DNA of 64,000 nucleotides, taken from the NCBI GenBank assembly GCA_038501195.1, contig JBBPUQ010000004.1, positions 2,666,001-2,730,000 of the forward strand, given 5' to 3'. Under the pieces are notes generated by a model. That model made no database searches and had not been told where the DNA came from. It saw only the letters and a program-made list of their open reading frames with translations. The translations under genes were made by a program, and so were the position numbers. This DNA comes from Nemania diffusa (lineage: Eukaryota > Ascomycota > Sordariomycetes > Xylariales > Xylariaceae). Below, piece by piece: positions 1 through 12,014 of this stretch; positions within the stretch are counted from its first letter, which is position 1, and each line of letters starts with the position of its first letter.

Positions 1-2090
<2,090 letters not shown>

Positions 2091-2221
2091 GTAGTACCTA
2101 TTTGTACAAAGTTGTACGCCCGTGCACGTGTTTGTGTTTAGCAGCCCGACCCTGTATACCTTTGTTTTTCTCAGCGCGTGTCGCGCAAAGCTTTAGCACC
2201 TTTTTCTTTCAGCATGCCAAA

Positions 2222-3959
2222 ATGGGGCGCCCAACAATCAACCTTGATCCATGGAAAGAATGGATTATCGAAGAATACCGAAATCATACCCGAGTCGAAT
2301 CTATAATAAACGTTCTTAATTATTCCTACAACATACCGATTAAACGAACTGCCTTATATGCGCGATTAAAACAATGGGGAATCCCTAAGAATGAACAACG
2401 TACCAAGCATAGCGATAATCTTGACGAGCAACTTGCGACATTATATTATGAGTACGGGCTATCTGATCAACAGCTATATGCGCATTTAACCCGCGATGGG
2501 TTTACTATATCTTTACACGGCATTGCGGTTATTCGCGCACGGTTGGAGATATATCGCAGATACCCGATCGAGGTTGTACAAGCACGTCAACAGCAACTAC
2601 GAGAGTTCTTTAGTACTGAAAAAGATATGCAAAGTTTAGCAAGTCGGCTCGGACTTCGAACCCTTGTTACTCATATGCGTCAACGATTCTTTGCTTTACC
2701 TCGCGAAGCACTGTATAAAGTCTACCGAGAATTTCATGAAGTTTCGATTACTGAACGTTTAAACAAAGTTCATCGTCGCCGTGGAGGTTGGACCTGCCCT
2801 GGACCAAACTATATCTTGTCAGTAGGCACACCTCAAACTTGCCGAATATGGATTCGAAATTTATGCCGGTATTGACGCCCATTCACGATTTATTCCATGG
2901 TTTTATGTTGGGTTTTCAGCAGTCACAGCTCGGTCTGTTTTTGCTCAATATATGGAAATAGTTGGTCAACATAACTATCTACCACTTGTTATTCGATCAG
3001 ATCGAGGTAACGAAACTTTAATGATGGCGATGGCACATTTTCTTTTATCTGAAGCTTCCGAGGGCGACCGATATCCACGTCAATCACCTCTAGAAAAAGC
3101 TTGTGCTTCTATGTCTAAAACAGCACAAGCAAATACATTCTCGAGCAACGTTGCTCAATCTACTGCGTATAATAACAGCAATAAAAACACAAGAGATGGG
3201 TCTTTACGATGGAGTAGTTGCTGGTCCTTTGGCAAAAGCACAGCTAATCAACGGATTGAAAGCTGGTGGAATCGACTACAAGAAGGCCGTACATTGTTTT
3301 GGAGAGTAAGTATTTATACAAGCTTATACTACTATTATCGCACTTGTACTAATATACATTAGGAGTACTTTGGTACGCTCAAGCGTCAAGGCCTTTGGTC
3401 ATCCGAGTTTCAAGAAGACCGTGTTGCTTTACTTTATATCTTTATGCCTCTAATTCGTTATGAGTGCTTCGAATTTGTACGTCTTTGGAATGGGCATCGC
3501 ATCCGAGCTCAACGAACAAGACCACATGTTATTGCTGGTATTCCTTACCAACTATATACAATGCCAAATCCAGCTCAAGGCTTTGTTGATTGCCGTATAC
3601 CTTTGAATAGGGAACGATGGTCTGAGCTTATGAAGTTAGTTGATGCCGACGGTATTGATTTAAATGCCTATCTTCCGGAAGCTACAATGCAGATTTGTGA
3701 TCGTTTAACTGCATCTTACTCGGATCGATTATTATCAGTTGCTCCTTTTACTAATCAAACTCCATATATTCACGAGTATGAGCGCTTAAGGACTGATTTA
3801 AGAAGTTATACTTTGCGCAAACAGGTGCCTCAGATTACCGAGCTTGTTAAACCTAGAGGAAGCTGGAATGAACTGAAACGGAAGCTAGAGTCGGCCGGCC
3901 TTAGTTTATCAGACTTGAACAACCTTGGACTAGATAATGAAGTAGATGATATGCCTTAA
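2222..3959 (+). pseudogene. Frameshifted DDE integrase-core transposase
   Basis: The product resembles the eukaryotic integrase-core (rve-like, RNase H fold) transposases of DNA elements. The N-terminal part (2222-2824, starting MGRPTINLDPW) is helical and probably binds DNA. The catalytic core follows: an IYAGIDAHSRF segment, an IRSDRGNE segment with the second acidic residue, and NQRIESWW with the third. A 57-bp intron (3306-3362; GTAAGT...TTAG) joins FWR to EYFGTLK in phase. At about 2822-2828 the frame shifts (one base too many or two too few), exactly where the family carries its first catalytic Asp, so this copy cannot make active enzyme as read. The rest is open to the stop at 3957-3959, giving about 560 residues. 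Base composition is normal despite the adjoining A/T island, so decay is recent or the copy escaped RIP. Confidence 0.72.
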
Positions 3960-4017
3960 TATAAGGAAAACTTGCTTGATTTAAGCTATAAACAGACTAA
4001 ATAACAGTATGAAATAG

Positions 4018-5178
4018 TTATAATGAACTAAGAGAGCTTGGCGAGGAGACAACTTGGGATAAACCTCGCTTTCGTACCCCTGACTGGTTTTCGCCAGTAT
4101 TTTCCACTTCAGCTTGCTGTTTGGCCGCATTTCGTGTTCGCACAGGTGGGCCAAGGTGTTCATATTTATTCTTAGTTAGAATCGGTAGCTTAAAGCTTGG
4201 TGAGTCATGAGTAGGAGTCAATTCTTCTTTGATCTTTTTCGACGAAGGTGTTTGTGGCTCTAGCTGACGAGATGTTTCTAGATCTAGCTTGATCTCGCTT
4301 GGCTCATCTTTCATTTTGCGTAAAAATGAGCTAGCACTAGTAGGCTCTTGTTTGATCAAGGTTGATCCAGGTTCAATTTTAATCTTCTTTCTCGTTCTGC
4401 TGCTTGATGAACCTGAAGGTATGTCCGGAAAAGATTGAACCTCGCGTCCTTTGCCTTTTTTCGGTTTGATTGGAGAATGATCAGGCGGAGCTTTTTGCGG
4501 ATAATAAAGATTAACCGCGAACTTGTCTTTACTAGCATCATTGCTAGCAGCTTTCAGGTCAGAAAGCTGAATAGGTTCTATAGGGTTTTTGGTCAACTCT
4601 ATAACACCGCATCCATTGCCTGTTATAACTGATGCAACCAATCTACAAGCTTGTTCAGTGGCGTACGGGTTTGGAATTGCCCAGTTCGACTTGAGATATT
4701 CAATAAGTTCTTGGTGGTTATTGAATACTTGATTGATCGGAACAGTACGAGCCGACATAGCTTTGACCCGTTTGATCTTTTCAATGGACTCGTATGTAAA
4801 AGTACCAATTGATTCAACAATCTCAAGTCCAACATAGATATTAATAGCCACACTATTAATAATGTCTTGTTTTTTTGTGCTCGTTGACGCAATACTCTGC
4901 TGTTGGTTTGTTTGTGCAAGAGTAAATGCAGAATCAAGTCGTGCAAGAGTGATCGGTCGTAATGAAGCTCCGGGCGCACTTAGCGCAGGTGTTGGAATAG
5001 AACGGGTAGGTTGAATAGACTTTGGCCCGGTCGCAGCTTGGATCGGTGAGCTCTCGGTAAGGTCGATAATAAGCGGAGGAGCAGAATTTGTACTTCGTAA
5101 TGGTACATCGCAGTCAGGGCAAGCTTTAGTAGCTGGTTTCTCCCGAATAAGGGCTTGATGATTGATGGCGCAAACCAT
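4018..5178 (-). CDS. Transposon-associated protein with SUMO motifs
   Basis: An intact 386-residue ORF, convergent with the integrase gene and ending 58 bp from it, so it is probably a second gene of the same element. I do not recognise the family. Visible features: a cysteine pair CPDC at 20-23 (with Cys3, possibly part of a small zinc ribbon); LIIDLT at 36-41 followed by acidic and serine residues, a textbook SUMO-interacting motif; a mixed, more ordered region at about 100-225; and a basic, Ser/Pro-rich tail. The tail has psi-K-x-E sites at Lys267, Lys276, Lys290 and Lys317, three of them followed directly by Pro, plus stretches such as KPKKGKGR that could be nuclear localisation signals. 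A nuclear, SUMO-connected partner of the transposase is my inference. It could instead be an unrelated host gene carried as cargo. Confidence 0.6.
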   Translation of the reverse strand: MVCAINHQALIREKPATKACPDCDVPLRSTNSAPPLIIDLTESSPIQAATGPKSIQPTRSIPTPALSAPGASLRPITLARLDSAFTLAQTNQQQSIASTSTKKQDIINSVAINIYVGLEIVESIGTFTYESIEKIKRVKAMSARTVPINQVFNNHQELIEYLKSNWAIPNPYATEQACRLVASVITGNGCGVIELTKNPIEPIQLSDLKAASNDASKDKFAVNLYYPQKAPPDHSPIKPKKGKGREVQSFPDIPSGSSSSRTRKKIKIEPGSTLIKQEPTSASSFLRKMKDEPSEIKLDLETSRQLEPQTPSSKKIKEELTPTHDSPSFKLPILTKNKYEHLGPPVRTRNAAKQQAEVENTGENQSGVRKRGLSQVVSSPSSLSSL

Positions 5179-5458
5179 TATGACCTTTGCTTTACTATTC
5201 CGAGCTTGTACAATAGAAAGCGAGCATAAACAATGGTCTACAACCTAGATCAATGATTAAGATAATTTTAACATATACTGTACTGTAAATTTTATTTGTG
5301 TTTATACTGTATACTTCTATTTAATTATTTTAAAATAGGTTAGCCCTGTTTTTATCTAGGGGTATGGTGTGTTGCTAGTGACCCAAAATTAGTTTTCGAA
5401 CAGTTAGCCCTCTGGGTTGCCGTCACAGGCATCCGCGAGTTCAAGTCTAGCGACGGCG
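5179..5458. promoter_or_regulatory. Divergent promoter gap and right transposon edge
   Basis: This 280-bp gap separates two head-to-head start codons. Positions 5250-5335 are A/T-rich. A 9-bp direct repeat GTTAGCCCT lies at 5339-5347 and 5403-5411, either side of a short non-coding segment. The true end of the transposon-like unit must fall here, but I found no terminal inverted repeat matching the 2090-2130 region. The permease therefore has very little ancestral upstream DNA. Confidence 0.4.
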
Positions 5459-7177
5459 ATGAAGACGCAAGGTGATATCAGGGAGTCGGTGGACGCTAAG
5501 CCGTCAGACTCCCTCGCCCTCCATGAAGCCATTGAGCAGGAGCATGCCTTGTCCTTTCGGGAGGCTGTTAAGTTGTACCCGACGGCGGTGGGGTGGTCGG
5601 TGTTCGTGTCTATTGGCGTCATCATGTTAGCGTTTGATCCCCAGATCGTGGGAAATATGTTCGCCATTCCGCAGTTCAAGAAGGATTTCGGGGATGAGCA
5701 TCCCAATGGAGAGGTAATAATATGATGAGCGTTGTTCAAATCAGCACCCCCATTCGATATCATATCCTCAGTGTTAGTCTTTGTGCACGACATGGACATG
5801 TGCTGATTTGAGATTCTTAGTTCGTCATTCCGGCACGGTGGCAGACTGGGCTGTCGCTCGGAAACCCTCTCGGCCAGGTGGTTGGGGCCTTGTTCTCGGC
5901 CTATCCAATGGAACGCTATGGTCGGAAGTGGACATTCTTCGCGTGCGTCGCTCTCACAGCGGGATTGGTGTTCATCCAATTCTTCGCTCGCTCATTAGAA
6001 GCCCTTCTCGTGGGAGAATTACTCGGGGGTTTAGTCCTCGGCTGCTTCGTCGTCATCGGGCCTACCTACGCCTCCGAGGTCTGCCCAATGGCTCTCCGAG
6101 GCTACCTGACCTCGTACACCAACCTCTGCTTCGTCACCGGGCAGCTACTCGGCAACGGCGTGACAGCCGGCACGGCGACATTGCACAATCACTGGGCCTA
6201 CAGCATTCCCTTTGCGCTGCAGTGGTTCTGGGTCCTCGTCATCTTGCCCGGCGTGTTCTTCATCCCGGAGAGCCCGTGGTGGCTGGTGCGGATGGGGCGG
6301 CCTGAGGAAGCCCGAGATTCCCTGCGGCGGCTGGCGTCGAAGAAGGTGAACATCGATGCGACGCTCGCCGTCATCGCGGAAACAGACCGAGTGGAGCTGG
6401 AGATGGAGGCGGGAAGCACGTATCTAGACACGATCAAGGGGATCAACCTCCGCCGCACCGAGATTGCTACCGGCGTTTACACCACGCAGGTCTTATCGGG
6501 AATCTACCTCATTAACTACGGAACGTATTTCTTCCAGCTCGCCGGGGTGGGCGAGCAGGATGCGTTTTATCTGGGCATCGGGTTTCTAGGTTAGTCTTGA
6601 GTACCCATTCACGCTCTAAAGAAGCTAACCGGGAGTAGCCGTGGGCTGGGTCTCAACTGTCATTTCGTGGTATCTGATGGCACAATTCGGGCGACGCCGT
6701 ATCTTCAATACCGGACTTTCATTTTGCGTGATCCTAATGTTTATCATCGGCATTTTAGATACGATCCCAGGCCGGCCATCGGGTGTCGCGTGGGCAGAAA
6801 GTTCTCTGATGCTGGTATGGAATGGTGTCTACGATTTATCCATTGGCCCTGTCACTTTCGTGGTCCTCTCTGAATGCTCCGCAACTCGCGTCCGATCGAA
6901 GACAATCGCCGTCGCCACAGCGGTCCAGGCGGTGGTAGGCATTGTCATGACCGTAGCAATTCCCTACATGATTAATCCCGACGAAGCCAACTTACAAGGC
7001 AAACTTGGCTACTATTTCGGAGGACTGGGTTCACTATGCCTTGTCTGGTCATATTTTAGGGTACCTGAGACTAAGGGCAGGACATACGAAGAGCTAGATG
7101 TGCTCTTTGATAGAAAAGTCCCTGCACGCCAGTTCAAAACATATCAAATTGAAGGCGCCAATTCCGCCCAGACATAG
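5459..7177 (+). CDS. Alpha-glucoside (maltose-type) MFS permease
   Basis: A proton-coupled sugar transporter of the fungal maltose/alpha-glucoside permease group, expected in the plasma membrane. Exons: 5459-5713, 5821-6589, 6639-7177; introns of 107 and 49 bp are in frame and the product is 520 residues, normal for the family. Diagnostic pieces are WQTGLSLGNPLGQVVGALF, the RYGRKWTFF loop after TM2, PESPWWLVRMGR at the start of the central loop, the FGRRRIF loop, and PETKGRTYEELDVLF after TM12. The ATG at 5459 is chosen because no ATG lies upstream in frame before the transposon edge; the reading frame itself runs a little further up, so a slightly longer ancestral N-terminus cannot be excluded. 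Sugar permeases of this type are often found in accessory or subtelomeric DNA, which fits its place next to a transposon and A/T island. Confidence 0.9.
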
Positions 7178-7773
7178 AATTTATGCAGGTAGAGATAAGA
7201 AACAATACTAAAATCAGAGATGCTATCTTACCTTGCCCATTTCGGAACACATCTCGCGAGATTCCGGAACATCATTGGTGATAATTGCTGCCCAAAGTTC
7301 AAATAAGCTTCATGCCCAAGATCCTTCACGTGGCGCAGTTGCTGATTTGCACACTACCGGCTCTATAATCTAGGCATCGACTACCTACATGAATTTGCAC
7401 ATTCGACCCTTGTCAAGGAACTATTGTGCTCGAATGAGAACGCTCAGTCAGGCAGTTGCGAAGAAAATTAGATCACGATACCGCGTATCCACATGACACA
7501 GCCCCCTGGAGTTCGCCCGTTAATTCTTGGCGATGATCCATCGAGCAGAGGATGAATGAATAAAGTAGAGATCTCTTGATTTAAATACGCTATCTAACCC
7601 GCAATCCTTTCTAGCGGATGGCCTACACATTCTATGCCGTTTACCTTGACTAGACAAAATAGTTGCAGCACTATTACCCAGCTTTCAACTCCGTCAAGAG
7701 ATTTTGAATTTTCGTGAGGATGCTTCGTTTTCTTCTACACTGTTATAAACCTCCTTAACAGCCGCCCTAAATT
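7178..7773. other. Intergenic, 596 bp
   Basis: No gene is visible. It should hold the permease 3' end and the promoter of the downstream CorA-like gene. I see no distinct motif or repeat. Confidence 0.6.
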
Positions 7774-10441
7774 ATGGCTTTCAACAACTACAACCTAGAC
7801 GACCTGGACCTCGCACTAAGCGATGCGCGGCACCAAGCCGCTGCCGTTGCAGGTCCACCCAGCGACGGTCGACATACCGCCCCCAGTACCCGGCGCGGGA
7901 GCTGTAAGTAAATCCCCGGCGTTCAATTACCTCGAAGACAGAAGGTTCCTGTATAGCGAAACAATGCAGATGACGGTCAAAATGGCGATTGCTAACACCG
8001 TGGGGGTTTGCAGTGGTACCACCATCTGCTCCTAGGCTGGGTACCGGAGCGGCGCGTCGAAAGGAAAATTCGATACATGAGCGGAACCTCTTCAGTTTCG
8101 GCTTTAAGGAGCTGATGCATGAGATTTTACTCAAGGACGGCGACAGTCGTGTCTCTTATCATGAGTACGCCGTTTTCTCGCCACCGGACGAGCTCCCTGA
8201 TGGCGAGCCCCGTACTCCGAGTATCGTGTCTGAGGGAGAGGAAGGTTTGCGTATGTTCCGAGATGCTGTGCGGAGTGGACATGGGCTGGATAATGAGGTA
8301 GGCTTTGATAAGGCCCGTATCTCACAAGATTCGCTCTTGAGAGGCGATTTAGTCTTACGTTCGAGTTCTTACGATTACCAGGGTAACTTCACCGCGAATC
8401 CTAAAGGAAAGCGCTCGCTGCAAGGACGAATGAGACAAATGTAAGTAAATATCAGTATTGAAGCCGGCAATTGATTTGGCGGGTTCTCGCCAATGGTGAG
8501 CCTGTGAGCCTCTATAAAACTCGCCACTTACTCTTTAGTATCGCTTTCTTAATTTTATCCTACTTACATGCTAATCGCTTCTCTTTCAGTATAGCTCGCC
8601 GAGGGACATGTCGTCGCGTGGTAGACGGAATCGGGAGCGTAGCCGATGGGTTAGACCTTACAGCTGAGGACTATGAGACGCTAGGACTTCATCCCGCGAC
8701 ACTACCTGGTCTGACGCGAGTGACAACTGAATCATCTTTCTGGGATGCGAAGAAAGAAACATTCTGTAAGCCTGCCAATGTCTCATTATCAATTTGACAA
8801 GTTCGCTGCATACGCGCCAGAGCGACGACATTGACTGACAATATCCGTACCAAGACTTGATTCTTAGCTTCTCTCCGAATCCTCAACCGCCATATGACTT
8901 CCTTTCGATGGCATACAATATGCGTACCAAAACCACGAATGCATTGATCCGACGTTCTTTCGACACGGGATGGCACGATGAAGATGCGCTGGACGAATAT
9001 GAGCGGCGGTTCGACTCATGTCGAGCTCGTTGGGCGCATCCGCTAGTTCTCCCTATAGTGCTTCTGCAGGTCCAGCTCCTACTTACCGAGGAGGCAGTCA
9101 TGGCTAACAACAGCGAGGTTGTTCACCTAGAGGAACGCGTCGATGCCGTGACGGGGACTACCGGCCAAGCCAATGCCGAGGCTTACAAACGGAATGGGGC
9201 AAAGAAAAGACAGCGATCCCATCAGCTCAGATCTTTAAAACGGCTATCATCACTAAGGGGGTATGTTGGGGAAAAGGTTGGGCATGCGACGCACAACCAC
9301 AGTGACCCTTCAGTCGGTAGTCCGGTAGCCAGCTTGTATGATCCGGAATACGTACCGCCGCAAACCATATACTTAATGAAGGAGGCCCACGACGTTTTGA
9401 AGGGCTCGATTCAGCTTTTGGACACTTTAAGATGGATGGAGCGCGCAGTCAAGCTGTTGATACAAGTCGGTGATGAGCTAGATAATGAACTCAAGACAAA
9501 GGCGCCGCTGAAGGGCGAGCCTAAAGGAAGTGACGACAGCAATGCATCGTTTCACTGGCATGAGATCAAGCAGTATCTTGACTGCATCTGGCGACTGTGT
9601 ACGTCGCTAGAGACAGACAGACGCATGTCCGAGTTGCGGTGCAGGGCACAGATCGATATCGTCTACAGTTTGATGGCCCAAGAAGACAACAACCTGAATG
9701 CAAGGTAAGTCAATTTCCAGCATTCTTTTCTTACCGTCCTATTCATTCCAAATACGTGAGAACCGATGGCTAACTTCTATTTTTTGCAGGATGGCGGTGG
9801 CATCAACACGCGACAGTTCGTCGATGAAGGCGCTCGCGGTCATTACAGCGATATTCCTTCCGGGCGAGTTTATAGGGACGTTATTCGGCGTGTCCATGTT
9901 CAACTGGCAGAAAGGAACGGCAGGCGACCCAGCCGCAGGCAAAGATGCCGCCGATGACCTGCCCTCTCCCACCATCATGCCCTCGTTCTGGATCTACTGG
10001 GCCTTCACAATCCCCCTAACACTGGTGATACTGTCGGCCTGGCGCGGCTGGTGGGTGAACCAAGACCGGTATTTCCGGCGGCATCTGAGCAACGAGCTCA
10101 GCAGCGAGCGGTACTGGACGCGGGACGGCAAGCCGCGGAACCTGGAGACGTCTTTCAGGCAGGATTTCTTCGCTTTGTTCAGCCTGAGCGGCGCGAGGAG
10201 CACGACTAACCGCACAGTCCTCGGGAATCGGGAGAGGGCGACGCTGGATATAGACGACAATCATAGCCAAGGTACAGAACCAGGGATTCTGAAGCATAGC
10301 TATACTTTGGGTCGCACTGCAAGCACAGGGAGAAACCGAGAGTGGGCGGGAAATCAAGGCGGGTTAGATAAGGCATCAAGATTCCGCCAGATCTCGTTCA
10401 TGTTAGAACCACGACAAGAGCAGGGGGGATCTGCAGTCTAA
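7774..10441 (+). CDS. CorA-like divalent-cation transporter family protein
   Basis: Five exons: 7774-7903, 8014-8440, 8590-8765, 8855-9704, 9790-10441, giving 744 residues. Membership of the fungal CorA-like/ZntB-like group rests on the C-terminal pair of membrane helices: one at about residues 540-565 (MKALAVITAIFLPGEFIGTLF) that runs into GVSMFNW, then a second at about 595-615 (FWIYWAFTIPLTLVILSAW). Classical CorA has GMN at the end of helix 1; here the site reads GVS-MFNW, as in many fungal relatives, so ion choice is unclear. The long N-terminal part is cytosolic, with acidic and helical stretches (about 390-510). The third intron needs the acceptor CCAAG at 8850-8854; the more obvious TTCTTAG at 8861-8867 breaks the frame. 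The C-terminal tail is Arg/Ser-rich and probably disordered. Confidence 0.8.
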
Positions 10442-11026
10442 TCTCCCACAGTTTGGATATTACCTGCAAGAGCTAGATGGCCATCTATGTTTTATTTATT
10501 ATCAGTATTCTGTAGTTTGCATGTTTATAGTTTTATCGGAAATTTGTCACTATACTCTGTAAATATAGCTTGGATATAGAATCAAATTGTCACACCAGCG
10601 ATCAAATAGGCAACTATGCTATCACCACTCTTAGGGACTAACTTACTGTAGTAGAAGGTGAGCTAAATACCTACATTATCTACGTTTTACTCAAGCTAGA
10701 TAGTATCTAATCCTTTCTGTGCATTAATATGCAGTTGGCTCTTACCCGAGCCACTCGGCCGAGTCATCCGTTCGGCTCCGTCCCTGGTCAACGTCAACAT
10801 CGTTAGCAAAGCCTTAGCTGCGTTCTAGGGTCAAATATACAATAGGTAGCTAGAGACCTATGTCCTTGCATAGGTATATATTTCAGCAAAATGGCTCTTC
10901 TCATATTTCAGTCTCTTTCTAGGTGTCTATCCTCACTTGTCATGGACTTTCACTATCCCCTCCCCTGGTTATTCTTGCTTTGTTCGTATAGTAAATCCTC
11001 GTTCCATTGCTCAAATTCACCTCGAA
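10442..11026. other. Intergenic, 585 bp
   Basis: No coding signal. The segment is A/T-leaning with scattered TACCTA/TAGGTA-type hexamers (for example 10844-10850 and 10870-10880). It contains the promoter of the NmrA-like gene. Confidence 0.55.
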
Positions 11027-11850
11027 ATGCACCTTCTCGTTCTAGGCGGTAGCGGGCGAACAGGCAAACTAATTGTTGAGGAAGCAATATCCAAAAGCCA
11101 TAGTGTCGTCGCGCTCGTTCGATCACCTTCTTCCTTGGCCGCCCGGCCCAACCTCACAGTCATTCAGGGGACGCCAATGCAGCGCGAAGATGTTGCGAGA
11201 GCATTCGGATCATCGCCAACACCACCCGAGGCTGTTCTAGTAGCCTTAAGCCTAAAGAGAGTTTCCGATTCTCCTTTTGCGGCAATCTCCCCAGATGCGC
11301 CGGACAGAATCAGTAAGTAACTTTCAAATTACTTTTCTTGTTCCAATCGACTCCAATATGTTAGAGGCCACCGCCCGAGCCATAGTCATGCATGAGAAGC
11401 CTTCCGGCTGTTGAAGCACTGAAAGTCCTCATAGAGTCGCAGTCACTAACCTCCGATGTTGCAGTGGAGGACTCGGTAGCCAACGCTATTTCCGCGATGA
11501 AAGACTTCGGAACTAAGCGAATTATAATCCTAAGTCAATGGGGTGCCGGAAGCAGCTTCAACAGCGCAAATTTCCTCTTCCGCGCAATGTTCAAATATAC
11601 CAACATGAAATACGGGCTAGCGGCCCATAATGCCCTCGATAAAGAAACTCGGCAGGCTGGTGTAGAATTTGTCTTGGCACGGGCTTGCGTGTTATCCGAC
11701 GGCGATGCAGCCCCAATTCGTTTACATCCTGAAGATGGGGAAGGAATTGAGTTCCTACCCAAGATCACCAGGGCCAGTGTCGCCAAATTCATGGTGGAGG
11801 CATGCGAGAAGGGCGACTTCGTCGGTAAAAGCCCTGTAATCTCAAACTGA
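11027..11850 (+). CDS. NmrA-like NAD(P)-binding Rossmann protein
   Basis: Exons 11027-11312, 11365-11409 and 11465-11850 give 238 residues. The protein begins MHLLVLGGSGRTGKLIVEEA, an N-terminal GGxGxTG dinucleotide-binding loop of the atypical short-chain dehydrogenase/NmrA family. Later pieces match the fold: NAISAMKDFGTKRIIILSQWG, then RAMFKYTNMKYGLAAHNALDKETRQ, then a helix near the C-terminus. Such proteins either reduce small substrates or sense NAD(P) redox state; the sequence does not decide which. The start is the first ATG directly before the beta1-loop-alphaA segment. The second intron (55 bp) has a good CTAAC branch and TGCAG acceptor but a weak GTTGAA donor. It is needed to keep the frame, so either that splice is real or the copy is broken there. 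The gene is convergent with the regulator gene downstream (164 bp apart). Confidence 0.75.
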
Positions 11851-12014
11851 ACATCATTCAGTATTGAACTGGTCTTTGAGATGCATTTCCCAGGAACCAG
11901 GTTATTGGGTGCAGTGGACACATCTATGGGTGATTTGTAGGGAAACAGAGCGATTCTTTGAATCGGACACCATTCACCTACGCGGCGTAGGGTTTCGAAT
12001 ACACTTCTCTATCA

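Noticed and set aside
5376..5392. CTAGTGAC shared with the 55650 inverted repeat, suggesting related elements
   Set aside because: Only eight bases match and the neighbouring sequence differs; chance is sufficient.
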